Source: Colimorpha sp045576855 (GTDB lineage: Bacteria > Bacteroidota > Bacteroidia > Bacteroidales > P3). Taken from it: 64,000 nt of DNA. The notes under the pieces are model-generated. The model was not told the origin of the DNA and did no database searches. It saw only the letters and a program-made list of their open reading frames with translations. Location of the stretch: the NCBI GenBank assembly GCA_045576855.1, contig JAZNHG010000025.1, positions 1 to 64,000 on the forward strand, written 5' to 3'. Positions 28,252 to 36,766 of this stretch are shown piece by piece (within the stretch, counting starts at the first letter, position 1; every line of letters begins with the position of its first letter). The position numbers and the translations under genes were made by a program.

Positions 28252-29003
28252 AAAAGACAAGACTGACTGTTATCTTGGGACTCATCGGTGTCATGCTAGC
28301 CGGGTGCAAGCACGACGGCTTCACCATCAGCGGCACCTTGGAGGGCGCTGCCGGCAAGACGCTCTGGCTCGAAGAGATAGCACCCGACGGGCCTCTGTTT
28401 ATCGACTCAATTCCAGTGGATAGCAAAGGGCGGTTCAAGTATAGCTACAAGATGCCTTACCGCTCGTTCTACAACCTGCACACCACGGCCGACAACTATA
28501 TAGTCACCCTGCCAGACCTGGGCGAACATATCAAAATCGGCGGCCGATGGGACAATCTGTCGGTGAGCTACACCGTCGAAGGGTCGCCCGAAAGCGGCTT
28601 GCTCTGGCTCCTTCAACAGTTCTCCAACGACGGCGCCGAGGTCCTCAACCAGCTGGTAGACACCACCGAGCGCTATGCGCAGCTGCTCTTCGACGAGAAG
28701 ATTACCAAGGAGGACGTGCTGCGCAAGAAGGACGAGACCGATTCTATCTACCGAGTCACCTTCCAAGAGCAGCAGGACTATGTCTGTCGTTTCCTTGAGG
28801 AGAACAAAGGCTCACTCAGCACGTTAATTGCACTCTATAAGCCATTCAACAACCGTCTGTTGATTGATACGCGTGACCCCAACAGCATCGAGTGGTACGA
28901 CCTGGTGCTCGAGGGGCTGCAGGAGCGCTACCCAGACAATCCGCACACGCTCCACTTCAAGAACACGACCGAGCATCTGCGATCAGCACTCTCCCGACAA
29001 TAG
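28248..29003 (+). CDS. DUF4369-type lipoprotein
   Basis: The 251-aa protein has a lipobox VMLAGC and is predicted to be membrane anchored. The N-terminal region FTISGTLEGAAGKTLWLEEI to KGRFKYSYKM matches the DUF4369 domain that precedes thioredoxin domains in many Bacteroidota proteins. The thioredoxin part itself is absent: there is no CxxC. The C-terminal 130 residues are charged and helical. Function is unknown. It is translationally coupled to aroC by an ATGA overlap and followed by a strong terminator. Confidence 0.8.
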   Translation: MKKTRLTVILGLIGVMLAGCKHDGFTISGTLEGAAGKTLWLEEIAPDGPLFIDSIPVDSKGRFKYSYKMPYRSFYNLHTTADNYIVTLPDLGEHIKIGGRWDNLSVSYTVEGSPESGLLWLLQQFSNDGAEVLNQLVDTTERYAQLLFDEKITKEDVLRKKDETDSIYRVTFQEQQDYVCRFLEENKGSLSTLIALYKPFNNRLLIDTRDPNSIEWYDLVLEGLQERYPDNPHTLHFKNTTEHLRSALSRQ

Positions 29004-29016
29004 ACACTTTCCAGCG

Positions 29017-29059
29017 GAAACCAGCGGAGGTGTGCCGTCAACGCACCTCCGCTGGTTTC
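29017..29059 (+). terminator. Terminator of the FKBP-aroC-lipoprotein operon
   Basis: A perfect 16-bp stem (gaaaccagcggaggtg with its complement) around an 11-nt loop is followed by attcttta. Confidence 0.85.
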
Positions 29060-29104
29060 ATTCTTTATAACCTATGCAATGTACACACCCACTGCCATTT
29101 GGTG

Positions 29105-29420
29105 TTTGCTTAACATTTTTTACAGAATTTCACTTGCAAAAAACAAATGAACACTGAGGTACTGTAGAACGAAAATTAAGAATCTAGAGTTGCGAATCAC
29201 GACTAGAACGCCAGGAAAGGTGGAGAAAATATCCTAGCCACCACGTAAAACACTCATTTTTATTTCCTTATATAAGCAACAAACACCCACGAGCCATAGT
29301 CCTGCACCCTCCGCTCACGGAGGGGTCATCCTTGCACCAACGATGCATCAACCATGCACCATCCTTGCACCATCCTTGCATTTTAACATTTCAGATGCAG
29401 CGTTGGTGGGCCGATGGAAA
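29105..29420. repeat. Intergenic repeat family B, copy 2
   Basis: Outer parts match copy 1: acttgcaaaaaacaaatgaac and actgagg on the left; on the right ggggtcatccttgcaccaac, a tandem array of 11-bp units (accatccttgc), attttaacatttcag and gcagcgttggt. The middle differs completely from copy 1. No gene is seen in 29060-29475. Confidence 0.75.
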
Positions 29421-29475
29421 CAGCGAATGGGATGTTATGGCTGCGCTGCCTGTGAACACAAACCGACGTGTTGAC

Positions 29476-29976
29476 TTAGGACAGCTGCTTCTCGCGGAGG
29501 ATGCCGTGGTAGAGTTGGTCTTGGCAGGTGCCGCAGGGGGTGTAGCCGAGGGCGGTGTAGTAGCGCTCCAAGACGGCGTTGCCAACTGCTGAATCCAACC
29601 TTAATAAACTGACGCCCTGCTCAATGGCATACCGTTCCACATGCTTCATCATCTGCACGCCCGCCCCAGGCACGGAGGGGTCGGTGACGAGGTGGTGCAG
29701 GTAGTAGGCGCGTCCCGTGAGGCCGCCGGTGTAATGGCCGTCGCGCGTCCAGCGCACATCCTCGGTGTAGAGGGCTATGGCTACCACCACCCGGCCCTGT
29801 TCTTCGCCGACGAGAAACGAGGGGATGTGCTGCTCCCAGTAGCGGCGGGGGTATCGGCCGAAGTAGTCGGTCTCGTTCCACTGGTGCAGTCCGACGGCGT
29901 TCATCCAGTCGATACGCAGCTGGACGAGGGCCATGATAGCATCAACATCCTGTAATCTCGCCTTTCTGTATTTCAT
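29476..29976 (-). CDS. GNAT family N-acetyltransferase
   Basis: The 166-aa protein shows the GNAT order. An N-terminal strand MKYRKARLQDVDAIMALV is followed by a central YYLHHLVTDPSVPGAGVQMM segment, which carries the acetyl-CoA loop in a variant form (no classical Q/RxxGxG/A). The C-terminal LRLDSAVGNAVLERYYTALG is typical of the fold. The substrate is not known. The ATG at 29976 lies 35 bp inside the 3' end of lpxH; starting earlier would only add repeat-derived residues. It is the last gene of the pfp-envC-lpxH block. Confidence 0.82.
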   Translation of the reverse strand: MKYRKARLQDVDAIMALVQLRIDWMNAVGLHQWNETDYFGRYPRRYWEQHIPSFLVGEEQGRVVVAIALYTEDVRWTRDGHYTGGLTGRAYYLHHLVTDPSVPGAGVQMMKHVERYAIEQGVSLLRLDSAVGNAVLERYYTALGYTPCGTCQDQLYHGILREKQLS

Positions 29977-30937
29977 GCGAGCCTGACGAGCAAAGGTCAT
30001 AGAGCTTGAGGGTGTGGTCGTTGAAGGAATAGACGGCGTAGTTGCGGTTGAGCATCCAGTCGCCTGTGTTGACGTAGAGAGTGGTAAGTGGAGTGTGGGT
30101 AGTGGGTAGTGGGTAGTGGGTAGCACTCTCCTCTTTCCGCTCTCCGCTTTCTACTGTCAGCTCACGTACCAGCGGTGTGTGGCGATGGCCGAAGACACAA
30201 TAGTCGAGTGGTTCGTGCATCAGGCGCTCTTTGCAGTAGATGACGATGCCCTCGCGGTCGTCACCCAGATAGCGAAGAGTATCCTGGCGGGCATGCTTCA
30301 CCTTGTTGCTGTCGCTCCAACGGCGGGCTATGGGGAAGGTCCACGCCGGGGGCAGCAGGGCAAAGAGGCGCTGGTTGAGGCGCGAACGGAAGATGCGGCG
30401 CAGGGTGCTGTAGTTCTTGTCCAGGTGTCCCTGGCCGTCGCCGTGACCAATGAGGAAGCGACGGCCGTCGATTTCCAGCACCTCGGGGTCGCTGTGCATG
30501 ATGGCGCCGCATTCCTGCTCCAGATAGTCGAACAGCCACATGTCGTGGTTGCCGATGAAAAAGTGGATTTCCACACCGAGGTCGGAGAGTTCGGCCAGCT
30601 TGCCCAGCAGGCGCGTATGGCCGCGTGGCACCAGATGGCGGTAAGTGAACCAGAAGTCGAATAAGTCGCCCAGCAGGAACAGTTGGCGGCAGTCATCCTT
30701 GATGCTGTCGAGGAAAGCGCACAACTCCCTCTCGCGCTCAAGGCTGTCGGCCCCGCTGCCCAAGTGGGCGTCACTGATAAAGACCACGAGACTTCGTGTC
30801 TTCGAGCCCGGCTCGAAGTCTTGAAGTCTCGATGTCTTGAAGTCTTGAAGTCTCGAAGTCTCGATGTCTTGAAGTCTCGAAGTCTCGATGTCTTGAAGTC
30901 TCGAAGTCTCGAAGTCTTGTTGTCTTATTTCAGCCAT
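29942..30937 (-). CDS. lpxH: UDP-2,3-diacylglucosamine diphosphatase (LpxH-like)
   Basis: The 331-aa calcineurin-like phosphoesterase removes UMP in lipid A synthesis. Metal-binding motifs are FISDAHLGSG, LLGDLFDFWF, FIGNHDMWLF, LIGHGD and FGHRHTP. Two parts are foreign to the family. Residues 5-52 are an 8-residue repeat (DFETSRLQ, DIETSRLQ and variants) encoded by a 24-bp period. A second insertion of about 25 residues, rich in Ser, Thr and Pro, lies before LYVNTGDWML. No internal ATG precedes FISDAHLG, so translation seems to begin in or before the repeat. It overlaps envC by 13 bp. Confidence 0.88.
   Translation of the reverse strand: MAEIRQQDFETSRLQDIETSRLQDIETSRLQDFKTSRLQDFEPGSKTRSLVVFISDAHLGSGADSLERERELCAFLDSIKDDCRQLFLLGDLFDFWFTYRHLVPRGHTRLLGKLAELSDLGVEIHFFIGNHDMWLFDYLEQECGAIMHSDPEVLEIDGRRFLIGHGDGQGHLDKNYSTLRRIFRSRLNQRLFALLPPAWTFPIARRWSDSNKVKHARQDTLRYLGDDREGIVIYCKERLMHEPLDYCVFGHRHTPLVRELTVESGERKEESATHYPLPTTHTPLTTLYVNTGDWMLNRNYAVYSFNDHTLKLYDLCSSGSHEIQKGEITGC
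30080..30155. repeat. In-frame hairpin-like insertion in lpxH
   Basis: gagagtggtaagtggagtg and gtgggtagtgggtagtgggt words on one side face ctctttccgctctccgctt words on the other. It is translated within lpxH as a Ser/Thr/Pro-rich stretch between RELTVES and LTTLYVNTG. The words match those of the ABC-F insertion. Confidence 0.7.
30785..30932. repeat. GACTTCGA-word array encoding the lpxH N-terminus
   Basis: About sixteen 8-bp words (gacttcga, gacatcga, gacttcaa on the minus strand) run without a stop in the lpxH frame. Because 8 bp times 3 is 24, every three words give one 8-residue peptide repeat. Confidence 0.85.
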
Positions 30938-32118
30938 GAGCGTGGATTTTGGGAGGCGGTGCCCTTCCAGAGCTGGAAGGAGAACTCGGCGGTGCCGTCC
31001 TCGTTGGTGTAGACGGTGCCGAGGTTCTGTCGGATGGTCACCTTGGCGCCCTCGTGGACGGTCACGGTGCCCATGTTGGCATATACCGTCATATAGTCGC
31101 CGTGGCGGACTATGATACCCTTGGTGCCGTTGGGGGTGGTGAAGACACGGCTCACCGTGCCGCCGAAGACAGCCTGCACCGCTGCACCGCTGCGGCACTG
31201 CAGGTCGATGCCGTTGTTCATATTCTGTCCGCCGCTCTCGTGGGTGTAACGGCCGTAGTCGCGCACCACCTTGGTGTAGACCACAGGCCACGGCAGACGG
31301 CCCTTGTTGCCGGCGAAATCGGCAGTCAGCGCCACATCGGCGGCCGATGTCTTGTCGACCGGGGAGCTGCCACCACCGGAGGCTTTACGCGCCTTGTTGG
31401 CCTTGGCAATCTCCTCGTTGATGATGCGCTGTATCTGTTGCTGCAGCTGTTGCTTCTGCTTCTCCTTCTTGCTTATCTGGGCTTTCAGGTTCTTCTCCTG
31501 CTGCTGGCTCTTCTTCAGATTCTGCTGACGCTCACGCTGTTCCTTGGCCAACTGCTGCTGGTGGCGCCGTTCCTGAGCCAGAAGACTCGAGGTCTCCTGC
31601 TGTTGCTGCGCCAGCCGCACTCCGGTCTCGGTCAGTTCTTCCTCCTTCTGACGGATATATCCTGCCTGGCGACGACGGTAGCGGCCATAGTCGCGGAAAT
31701 ACTTCTGCCGCAGATAGGCAGTGTTGTAGCTCCGGGTGTCGAGCAGCAACACCAGCTTGTCCAGCGAACCACGCTCGCCGTAGAGCACACGCACCACATG
31801 GGCATACTCCGCCTTCAGCGAGTCCACCTGCGACCGCATCAGCACAATGCTGTCCTGCGTCTGGGTCATCTGCACGCCCAACTGGTTCAGCTGGCCGCCG
31901 ATATTATTGATAAGCCGCGTGCGTTCGCGAATCTTGCGTTCCAGCAGTTGCAGCTCCTTCTGGCTGCTGCGGCTGTTTTTGCGGGCCTTGGCCAGGTCGT
32001 TGTTCAGCCGCTTTATCTCCTGCTCCACACGGGCCTTGTCGCGCTCAAGTTGCTGCTTGCTCTGTGCCGAGGCGGAGAGTGGAAAGTGGAAAGCGATGCT
32101 GACGCAGATCAGCACCAT
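30925..32118 (-). CDS. EnvC-like murein hydrolase activator
   Basis: The 397-aa exported protein has long coiled coils (residues about 20-250, rich in Gln, Glu and Lys) and a C-terminal LytM/M23 domain. The zinc site is degenerate. The usual HxxxD motif reads NNGID, lacking the His, and the distal HxH reads YANM. This matches EnvC/NlpD-type activators, which switch on amidases during cell division rather than cutting the wall themselves. The signal peptide (MVLICVSIAFHFPLSASAQ) is encoded inside a hairpin repeat. The ATG at 32118 is 31 bp past the pfp stop. Confidence 0.87.
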   Translation of the reverse strand: MVLICVSIAFHFPLSASAQSKQQLERDKARVEQEIKRLNNDLAKARKNSRSSQKELQLLERKIRERTRLINNIGGQLNQLGVQMTQTQDSIVLMRSQVDSLKAEYAHVVRVLYGERGSLDKLVLLLDTRSYNTAYLRQKYFRDYGRYRRRQAGYIRQKEEELTETGVRLAQQQQETSSLLAQERRHQQQLAKEQRERQQNLKKSQQQEKNLKAQISKKEKQKQQLQQQIQRIINEEIAKANKARKASGGGSSPVDKTSAADVALTADFAGNKGRLPWPVVYTKVVRDYGRYTHESGGQNMNNGIDLQCRSGAAVQAVFGGTVSRVFTTPNGTKGIIVRHGDYMTVYANMGTVTVHEGAKVTIRQNLGTVYTNEDGTAEFSFQLWKGTASQNPRSWLK

Positions 32119-32150
32119 GATTTTCCACTTTCCACTTTTCGCTTTCAACT
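32075..32150. repeat. Hairpin element forming the envC signal peptide
   Basis: gagtggaaagtggaaagcg on one arm pairs with ttttccactttccacttttc words on the other. The centre tgctgacgcagatcagca contains the GCTGACGC core. It spans the pfp-envC gap and the first codons of envC. Confidence 0.75.
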
Positions 32151-33379
32151 TACCAGCCGAGGATGCGCTTGAAGTCATACTCTTCGGGATTGGGCAGATA
32201 CTTGCGTGCGGCGTCGTAGTCGGCGGGGGTGATGTAGTCCATGATGTCGTTGACATAGGACATCACCTTGTTGGAATTCACGTTGACCTGGCGCGGGGGA
32301 ATCTTGCCCGTCACAGGGTCTTGCAGGTCTTTGAGGTACAGCGGGCTCACGTTGCCCTGCTGGTCCACATACACCATGCAGCCTGTGCAGCCCTGGCCGA
32401 AGAGCGTGTGCACGCCCATACCCATCAGCGAGCAGTAGGTGAGGTCGAAGGCGATGGGCGTGTGGCAGCGGATCTCGTAGCCGATCTCGACGGGGCGGGA
32501 CTTGACCTTGAGGCCCAGCTCCTTCACCTTGCGCTCCAGCAGGTCGTTGAAGATGTGCGCTTTGCTCACCTTGCCCAGCTCGGGATGGCCGTGTTCGTCG
32601 TAGCTGAAGTGGATGCCGCTCTTGCGGATTTCCTCGTCGCTGAGCGAGTGGAAGACGCCCTCACTGATCATGGCGGCGCCATAGTTGATGCCCATCAGCT
32701 TGCGCTTCACGATGCAGCTGACCACCATGTTGATGATTTTGTCCACGGTGATTTCGGTGCGGTTGAAGAACTCGGGTATGATGACCATAGGATAGTGGCA
32801 GGCGCCGGCGATGCCGAGGGCAAGATGTCCGGCCGAACGGCCCATAGCGCTGACGACGAACCAGTTCTCGCTCGTGCGGGCGTCCTCCATCACAGCCGTG
32901 GCCAGGACGCACCCTTGTGCTTTGGCGCTGTTGTAGCCGAAGGTGGGGCTGGCGTTGGGCAGCGGCAGGTCGTTGTCGATAGTCTTGGGCACATGGATGT
33001 TGGCGATGGGGTAATGCTTGTCGGCCAGGAACTTGGCAATGCGGTTGGCCGTCGAGGCGGTGTCGTCGCCGCCCACAGTCACCAGCAGCTTGATTTCGTT
33101 GTCGGTGAACAGGCTGAGGTTGAACCGCTGCTCGAAGTCCTCGGCGGTAGGTTTGAAACGGCTCATCTTCAGGATAGAACCGCCCTTGTTGAATATCTCG
33201 TCGGCCGTCAGGAAATCGAGTTCCTGCATGCGGGGGTGGTCGGTGAAGAGGGCGCTGTAGCCGCCGTGGAGGCCGATGACGCGATAACCGTCGCGCAGGA
33301 AAGTCTTGGCCACCGAGGCCACCACCGTGTTCATTCCGGGCGCAGGACCGCCGCCCGTAAGGATAGCTATACTTTTCAT
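32150..33379 (-). CDS. pfp: 6-phosphofructokinase, pyrophosphate-type signature
   Basis: The 409-aa protein belongs to the phosphofructokinase family and phosphorylates fructose 6-phosphate. The phosphoryl-donor site reads VGGDDTAST. The Asp after GGD and the Lys in VPKTIDND are the pair that mark pyrophosphate-dependent enzymes, whereas ATP enzymes have GGDGS. SAMGRSAGHLA and the sugar-binding segments are normal. PPi-PFK is reversible and saves ATP in anaerobes. It heads a minus-strand block with envC, lpxH and the GNAT gene, although those are unrelated in function. Confidence 0.92.
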   Translation of the reverse strand: MKSIAILTGGGPAPGMNTVVASVAKTFLRDGYRVIGLHGGYSALFTDHPRMQELDFLTADEIFNKGGSILKMSRFKPTAEDFEQRFNLSLFTDNEIKLLVTVGGDDTASTANRIAKFLADKHYPIANIHVPKTIDNDLPLPNASPTFGYNSAKAQGCVLATAVMEDARTSENWFVVSAMGRSAGHLALGIAGACHYPMVIIPEFFNRTEITVDKIINMVVSCIVKRKLMGINYGAAMISEGVFHSLSDEEIRKSGIHFSYDEHGHPELGKVSKAHIFNDLLERKVKELGLKVKSRPVEIGYEIRCHTPIAFDLTYCSLMGMGVHTLFGQGCTGCMVYVDQQGNVSPLYLKDLQDPVTGKIPPRQVNVNSNKVMSYVNDIMDYITPADYDAARKYLPNPEEYDFKRILGW

Positions 33380-33636
33380 CTCTTTCTGTGTTTTATTTTT
33401 CTGAATTTGAATTTATGTATTCATAGTTTTCTTCTTTCACCCGTCACCGTTCGTCACACAACACAATGTAAGTAACGCACGGCCGCATTGAATATTGTAC
33501 CCGAAATGAAAAAAGTACAACTATTTTTATAAAACGGGGAAGTGGCGAGAGCGGAGAAAGGAGTGAACGCCGACAGCGAGGACACTGCCGCCAACCGCAC
33601 CGCCGTTTTTCTGTAAAGAAGGACCTGTTTTGCACT

Positions 33637-33785
33637 GGCTAAAACCTTATCAACTACTACTATAGTAGGTGTTGGTAAGGTGTTGGTAAGGCGTTGGTAA
33701 GGCGTTGGTAAGGAGATGGTAGGTTGGGAGCCTGACGTTCAGTGGGTTACAAAGGCGTTTTTTCGCGTCACAACAGGTGGGAGAG
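33637..33785. repeat. Intergenic repeat family A, copy 3
   Basis: It reads ctaaaaccttatcaac, the palindrome ctactatagtag, four 11-bp units ggtaaggcgtt, gatggtaggttggga, and the conserved block cagtgggttacaaaggcg then ttttttcgcgtcacaac. It lies between the divergent pfp and tolC-like genes. The remaining gap, 33380-34120, holds word repeats and no gene. Confidence 0.85.
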
Positions 33786-33789
33786 TTTT

Positions 33790-33945
33790 AATGATGAATG
33801 ATGAATGGGGAATGATGAGTGATGAATGATGAATGGGGAATGATGTGTGATGAATGATGAATGATGAGCGGAGAGTGCTATCCACTACCCACTAAACACT
33901 GAACACTAAACACTGAACACTGAACTCTGAGCACTAGCTACTGCT
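33790..33945. repeat. Heptamer tract (GATGAAT and CACTGAA words)
   Basis: About a dozen gatgaat/gatgagt heptamers are followed by aacactgaacactaaac heptamers and a short palindrome gctagctactgctagc. No coding sequence is seen. Confidence 0.75.
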
Positions 33946-34120
33946 AGCCGCTTTTATTGTTTTTTAACATATTTTTTTGTCCCAATGGCACAATATTTGC
34001 CATTTAGATAACGTTTCCCAATATTGAAATGTTAAAATTAAAAACATTTTTAGTTAAAAATCAATAGTTTACAACATAACAAAAATCACACCAACAGAAC
34101 TGCACACAACTCATCGCACT

Positions 34121-35605
34121 ATGAAGAACAGAGGTAAGACAATCATCATGCTGACGCTGCTGCTGCTGACACTGCCGTCCACTCCCCTGCGGGCGCAGGA
34201 GTCGCTGACGCTCGACACCTGCCGTGCACGGGCCTTGCGGGCCAACCGCGGGCTGAAGCAGGCGGAGACGAAGGTGGAGGAGACCGCCGCGCTGGAGCGT
34301 GTGGCGCTCATGCAGATGCTGCCCCGCGTGACAGCCAACGGCGGCTTCGTATGGACCGAGCGGAGCGTCAACCTGCTGAGCGGGGAACAGAAGGAGCGGC
34401 TGAACCACCTAGGCGACAATCTCAGCAGCGACATCAGCCAGGCGCTGCACAGCGAGCTGGACCAGTTGCCGATATTCGGCACCTCGGTGGCCGACGCACT
34501 GAGCAATGCGCTGGCCGGCAGCGACCTCACCGCCAATATCAACAGCCTGGGCCAGGGCCTGGTGGCCGACCTGGAGACCGACACACGGCGCATGGGTGGC
34601 GGCATGGTGACCCTCACCCAGCCCATCTACACGGGCGGCAAGCTACTGGCCATGCATCGCACCGCCGAGCTGACCCACCGGCTGGCCGGCGTGGAGCTGG
34701 ACAAGAAGCAGCAGGAGACCCTGCTGGCCGTAGACGAAGCCTACTGGCAGGTCGTCAGCGTCGGCTACAAGAAGCAGCTGGCAGAGCAGTACGCTTCGCT
34801 GCTGGACACGCTGGAGCACAACGTGGAGTTGCTGCTGCAGGCCGAGATGGCCACCCAGGGCGACCTGGCGCAGGTGCGGGTGAAACACAACGAAGCCCAG
34901 ATGAGCCTCACCAAGGCCACCAACGGACTGCGGCTGGCCAAGATGCTGCTGGCCGAGCGTTGCGGCATGCCGCTGGACAGCGACTTCGAACTGGCCACCA
35001 GCCTCGACGCCACCGCGGCCCCGGCCTCTATGGACAACAAGCGGGTGAATATGGACGACGTGTGGCGGCACCGGAGCGAGATGCACCAACTGCGCATAGC
35101 CGACAGCGTGGCGCAGCAGGGCGTGCGCATAGCGGCCAGCGTGCTCAAACCCAACATCGTGGCCACGGGCGGCTACCTGATGACCAACCCCAACGTGTTC
35201 GACGGCTTCCGCAACGAGTGGGGTGGCACCTGGATGGCCGGCGTGGCGGTCAACGTGCCGCTGGTGCATCCCGCCGGCATCTACGCTATCAAGGCCGCCA
35301 AGGCCAAACGGCGCGAGGTAGCCTACCAGATGGAAGAGGCCGAAGACCTGATAGCGCTGCAGGTCAGCAAGCTGCAGTGCGAGCTGGAGCTGGCCTACAA
35401 GCATCTGGCCGAGGCCGAGAGCAACCTGGTGGCTGCGGAGGACAATCTGCACCTGGCGCAGGAGAGTTTTAGCGCAGGCGCCTGCGGCAGCAGCGACCTG
35501 ATGGCCGCGCAGACGGCCTGGATGCAGGCCGAGAGCGAGGTGATAGACGCCCGTATAGAAATCGAGATGGGGCGCGTCTACCTGCATCAGGCGCTGGGTA
35601 GTTGA
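34121..35605 (+). CDS. TolC family outer membrane efflux protein
   Basis: The 494-aa protein has a signal peptide ending TPLRAQ and the long helical hairpins of TolC-type outer membrane channels (KQAETKVEETAALERVAL, QVRVKHNEAQMSLTKATNGL). It contains two outer membrane efflux repeats. It forms the outer membrane exit duct for the membrane fusion protein and permeases encoded downstream. A repeat of 8-bp words separates it from the HlyD gene. Confidence 0.9.
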   Translation: MKNRGKTIIMLTLLLLTLPSTPLRAQESLTLDTCRARALRANRGLKQAETKVEETAALERVALMQMLPRVTANGGFVWTERSVNLLSGEQKERLNHLGDNLSSDISQALHSELDQLPIFGTSVADALSNALAGSDLTANINSLGQGLVADLETDTRRMGGGMVTLTQPIYTGGKLLAMHRTAELTHRLAGVELDKKQQETLLAVDEAYWQVVSVGYKKQLAEQYASLLDTLEHNVELLLQAEMATQGDLAQVRVKHNEAQMSLTKATNGLRLAKMLLAERCGMPLDSDFELATSLDATAAPASMDNKRVNMDDVWRHRSEMHQLRIADSVAQQGVRIAASVLKPNIVATGGYLMTNPNVFDGFRNEWGGTWMAGVAVNVPLVHPAGIYAIKAAKAKRREVAYQMEEAEDLIALQVSKLQCELELAYKHLAEAESNLVAAEDNLHLAQESFSAGACGSSDLMAAQTAWMQAESEVIDARIEIEMGRVYLHQALGS

Positions 35606-35715
35606 GAGACCTCGAGACTTCAAGACTTCGAGACTTCGAGACTTCAAGACTTCGAGACTTCAAGACTTCAAGACTTCGAGACTTCAAGACTTCAAGACAT
35701 CAGGACTACGAGACT
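35602..35715. repeat. GACTTCAA-word array between tolC and hlyD genes
   Basis: Thirteen or so 8-bp words (gacttcga, gacttcaa) begin at the stop codon of the TolC gene. They are open in one forward frame, as in lpxH. A second word family (aacatatcaacatatcaact) follows up to 35760. Confidence 0.85.
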
Positions 35716-35776
35716 ACAATAATCCAACATATCAACATATCAACTAATCAACTAATCAACACATCCGCATATCTAC

Positions 35777-36766
35777 ATGAAAGAGAACAACAAAAGCCTT
35801 TTGGCCGGACTGGCCGTAGTGATAGCCACCGTGGTGCTGGTGGGCCTGGTGGGCCTGCTGGCCATCCATCCGCAGAAAGAGATCATGGCCGGCGAGGCCG
35901 ACGCATCGGAATACCGGGTGAGCAACATGGTGCCCGGACATATCGACTCCATCTATGTACACGAGGGCCAACGCGTGCGCCGCGGCGACACACTGGCCCA
36001 CATAGCCAGCGCCCAGGTCGATGCCAAGATGAAGCAGGCCGAGGCAGCCCGCAGTGCCGCCAGCGCCCAAAGCCGCAAGGCACAAGGCGGCGCCCGCAGC
36101 CAGCAGGTGGAGATGGCCCGCCAGGTGTGGGAGAAGGCCAAAGCAGCCGAGGAAGTGTACCGCAAGAGTTATGAGCGCGTGCGGGGTCTGAAGGAGAAAG
36201 GCGTGGTGGCCCAGCAGAAGCTGGACGAGGTGGAAGCCCAATACAAGGTGGCGCAGGCCGACTGTGCTGCCGCCGAGCAGCAGTACCTCATGGCCCGCGA
36301 AGGGGCACAGAGCGAGGACATTGCCGCCGCCGCGGCACTGGTGGGACAAGCCGGCGGCGCCGTGGCCGAGGTGCAGAGCTACCTCGACGCCAGCTACCTC
36401 ACCGCCCCATGCGACGGCGAGGTGGTGGAGATATATGCCAAGGTGGGCGACCTGCTGGGCACCGGCAGTCCGGTGGCCAGCGTGCTCGACATGGACGACA
36501 CGTGGTTCTACTTCGCCGTGCGCGAAGACCGACTGAAAGAGATGAGCGTGGGCGACAGCCTGCGGGTGCGCATCCCCGCCCTGGGCGAGGAGCGGCACAC
36601 CTGCATCGTGAGACGCGTGCAGGCTATGGCCAGCTATGCCACCTGGCGCGCCACCAAGGTGACGGGCCAATACGACGTGAAGAGCTTCGACGTGAAGGTG
36701 GTGCCCGTCGGTAAAATCGACGGCTTGCGCCCCGGTATGACAGCCATAATCGACGACAAGGAATGA
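35777..36766 (+). CDS. HlyD/EmrA-like membrane fusion protein
   Basis: The 329-aa protein has one N-terminal transmembrane helix (LLAGLAVVIATVVLVGLVGL). A biotinyl/lipoyl-like half motif follows (GHIDSIYVHEGQRVRRGDTL), then a long coiled coil (residues about 75-180) and the second half (YLTAPCDGEVVEIYAKVGDL). It bridges the inner membrane permeases to the TolC channel. The stop overlaps the start of the first permease gene. Confidence 0.92.
   Translation: MKENNKSLLAGLAVVIATVVLVGLVGLLAIHPQKEIMAGEADASEYRVSNMVPGHIDSIYVHEGQRVRRGDTLAHIASAQVDAKMKQAEAARSAASAQSRKAQGGARSQQVEMARQVWEKAKAAEEVYRKSYERVRGLKEKGVVAQQKLDEVEAQYKVAQADCAAAEQQYLMAREGAQSEDIAAAAALVGQAGGAVAEVQSYLDASYLTAPCDGEVVEIYAKVGDLLGTGSPVASVLDMDDTWFYFAVREDRLKEMSVGDSLRVRIPALGEERHTCIVRRVQAMASYATWRATKVTGQYDVKSFDVKVVPVGKIDGLRPGMTAIIDDKE

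Noticed and set aside
29332..29592. Open frame across repeat family B and the end of the GNAT gene
   Set aside because: It is made of tandem-repeat codons and then antisense sequence of the GNAT gene.
30925..32118. Active M23 zinc endopeptidase
   Set aside because: The zinc-binding His residues are replaced (NNGID and YANM), which fits an EnvC-like activator.
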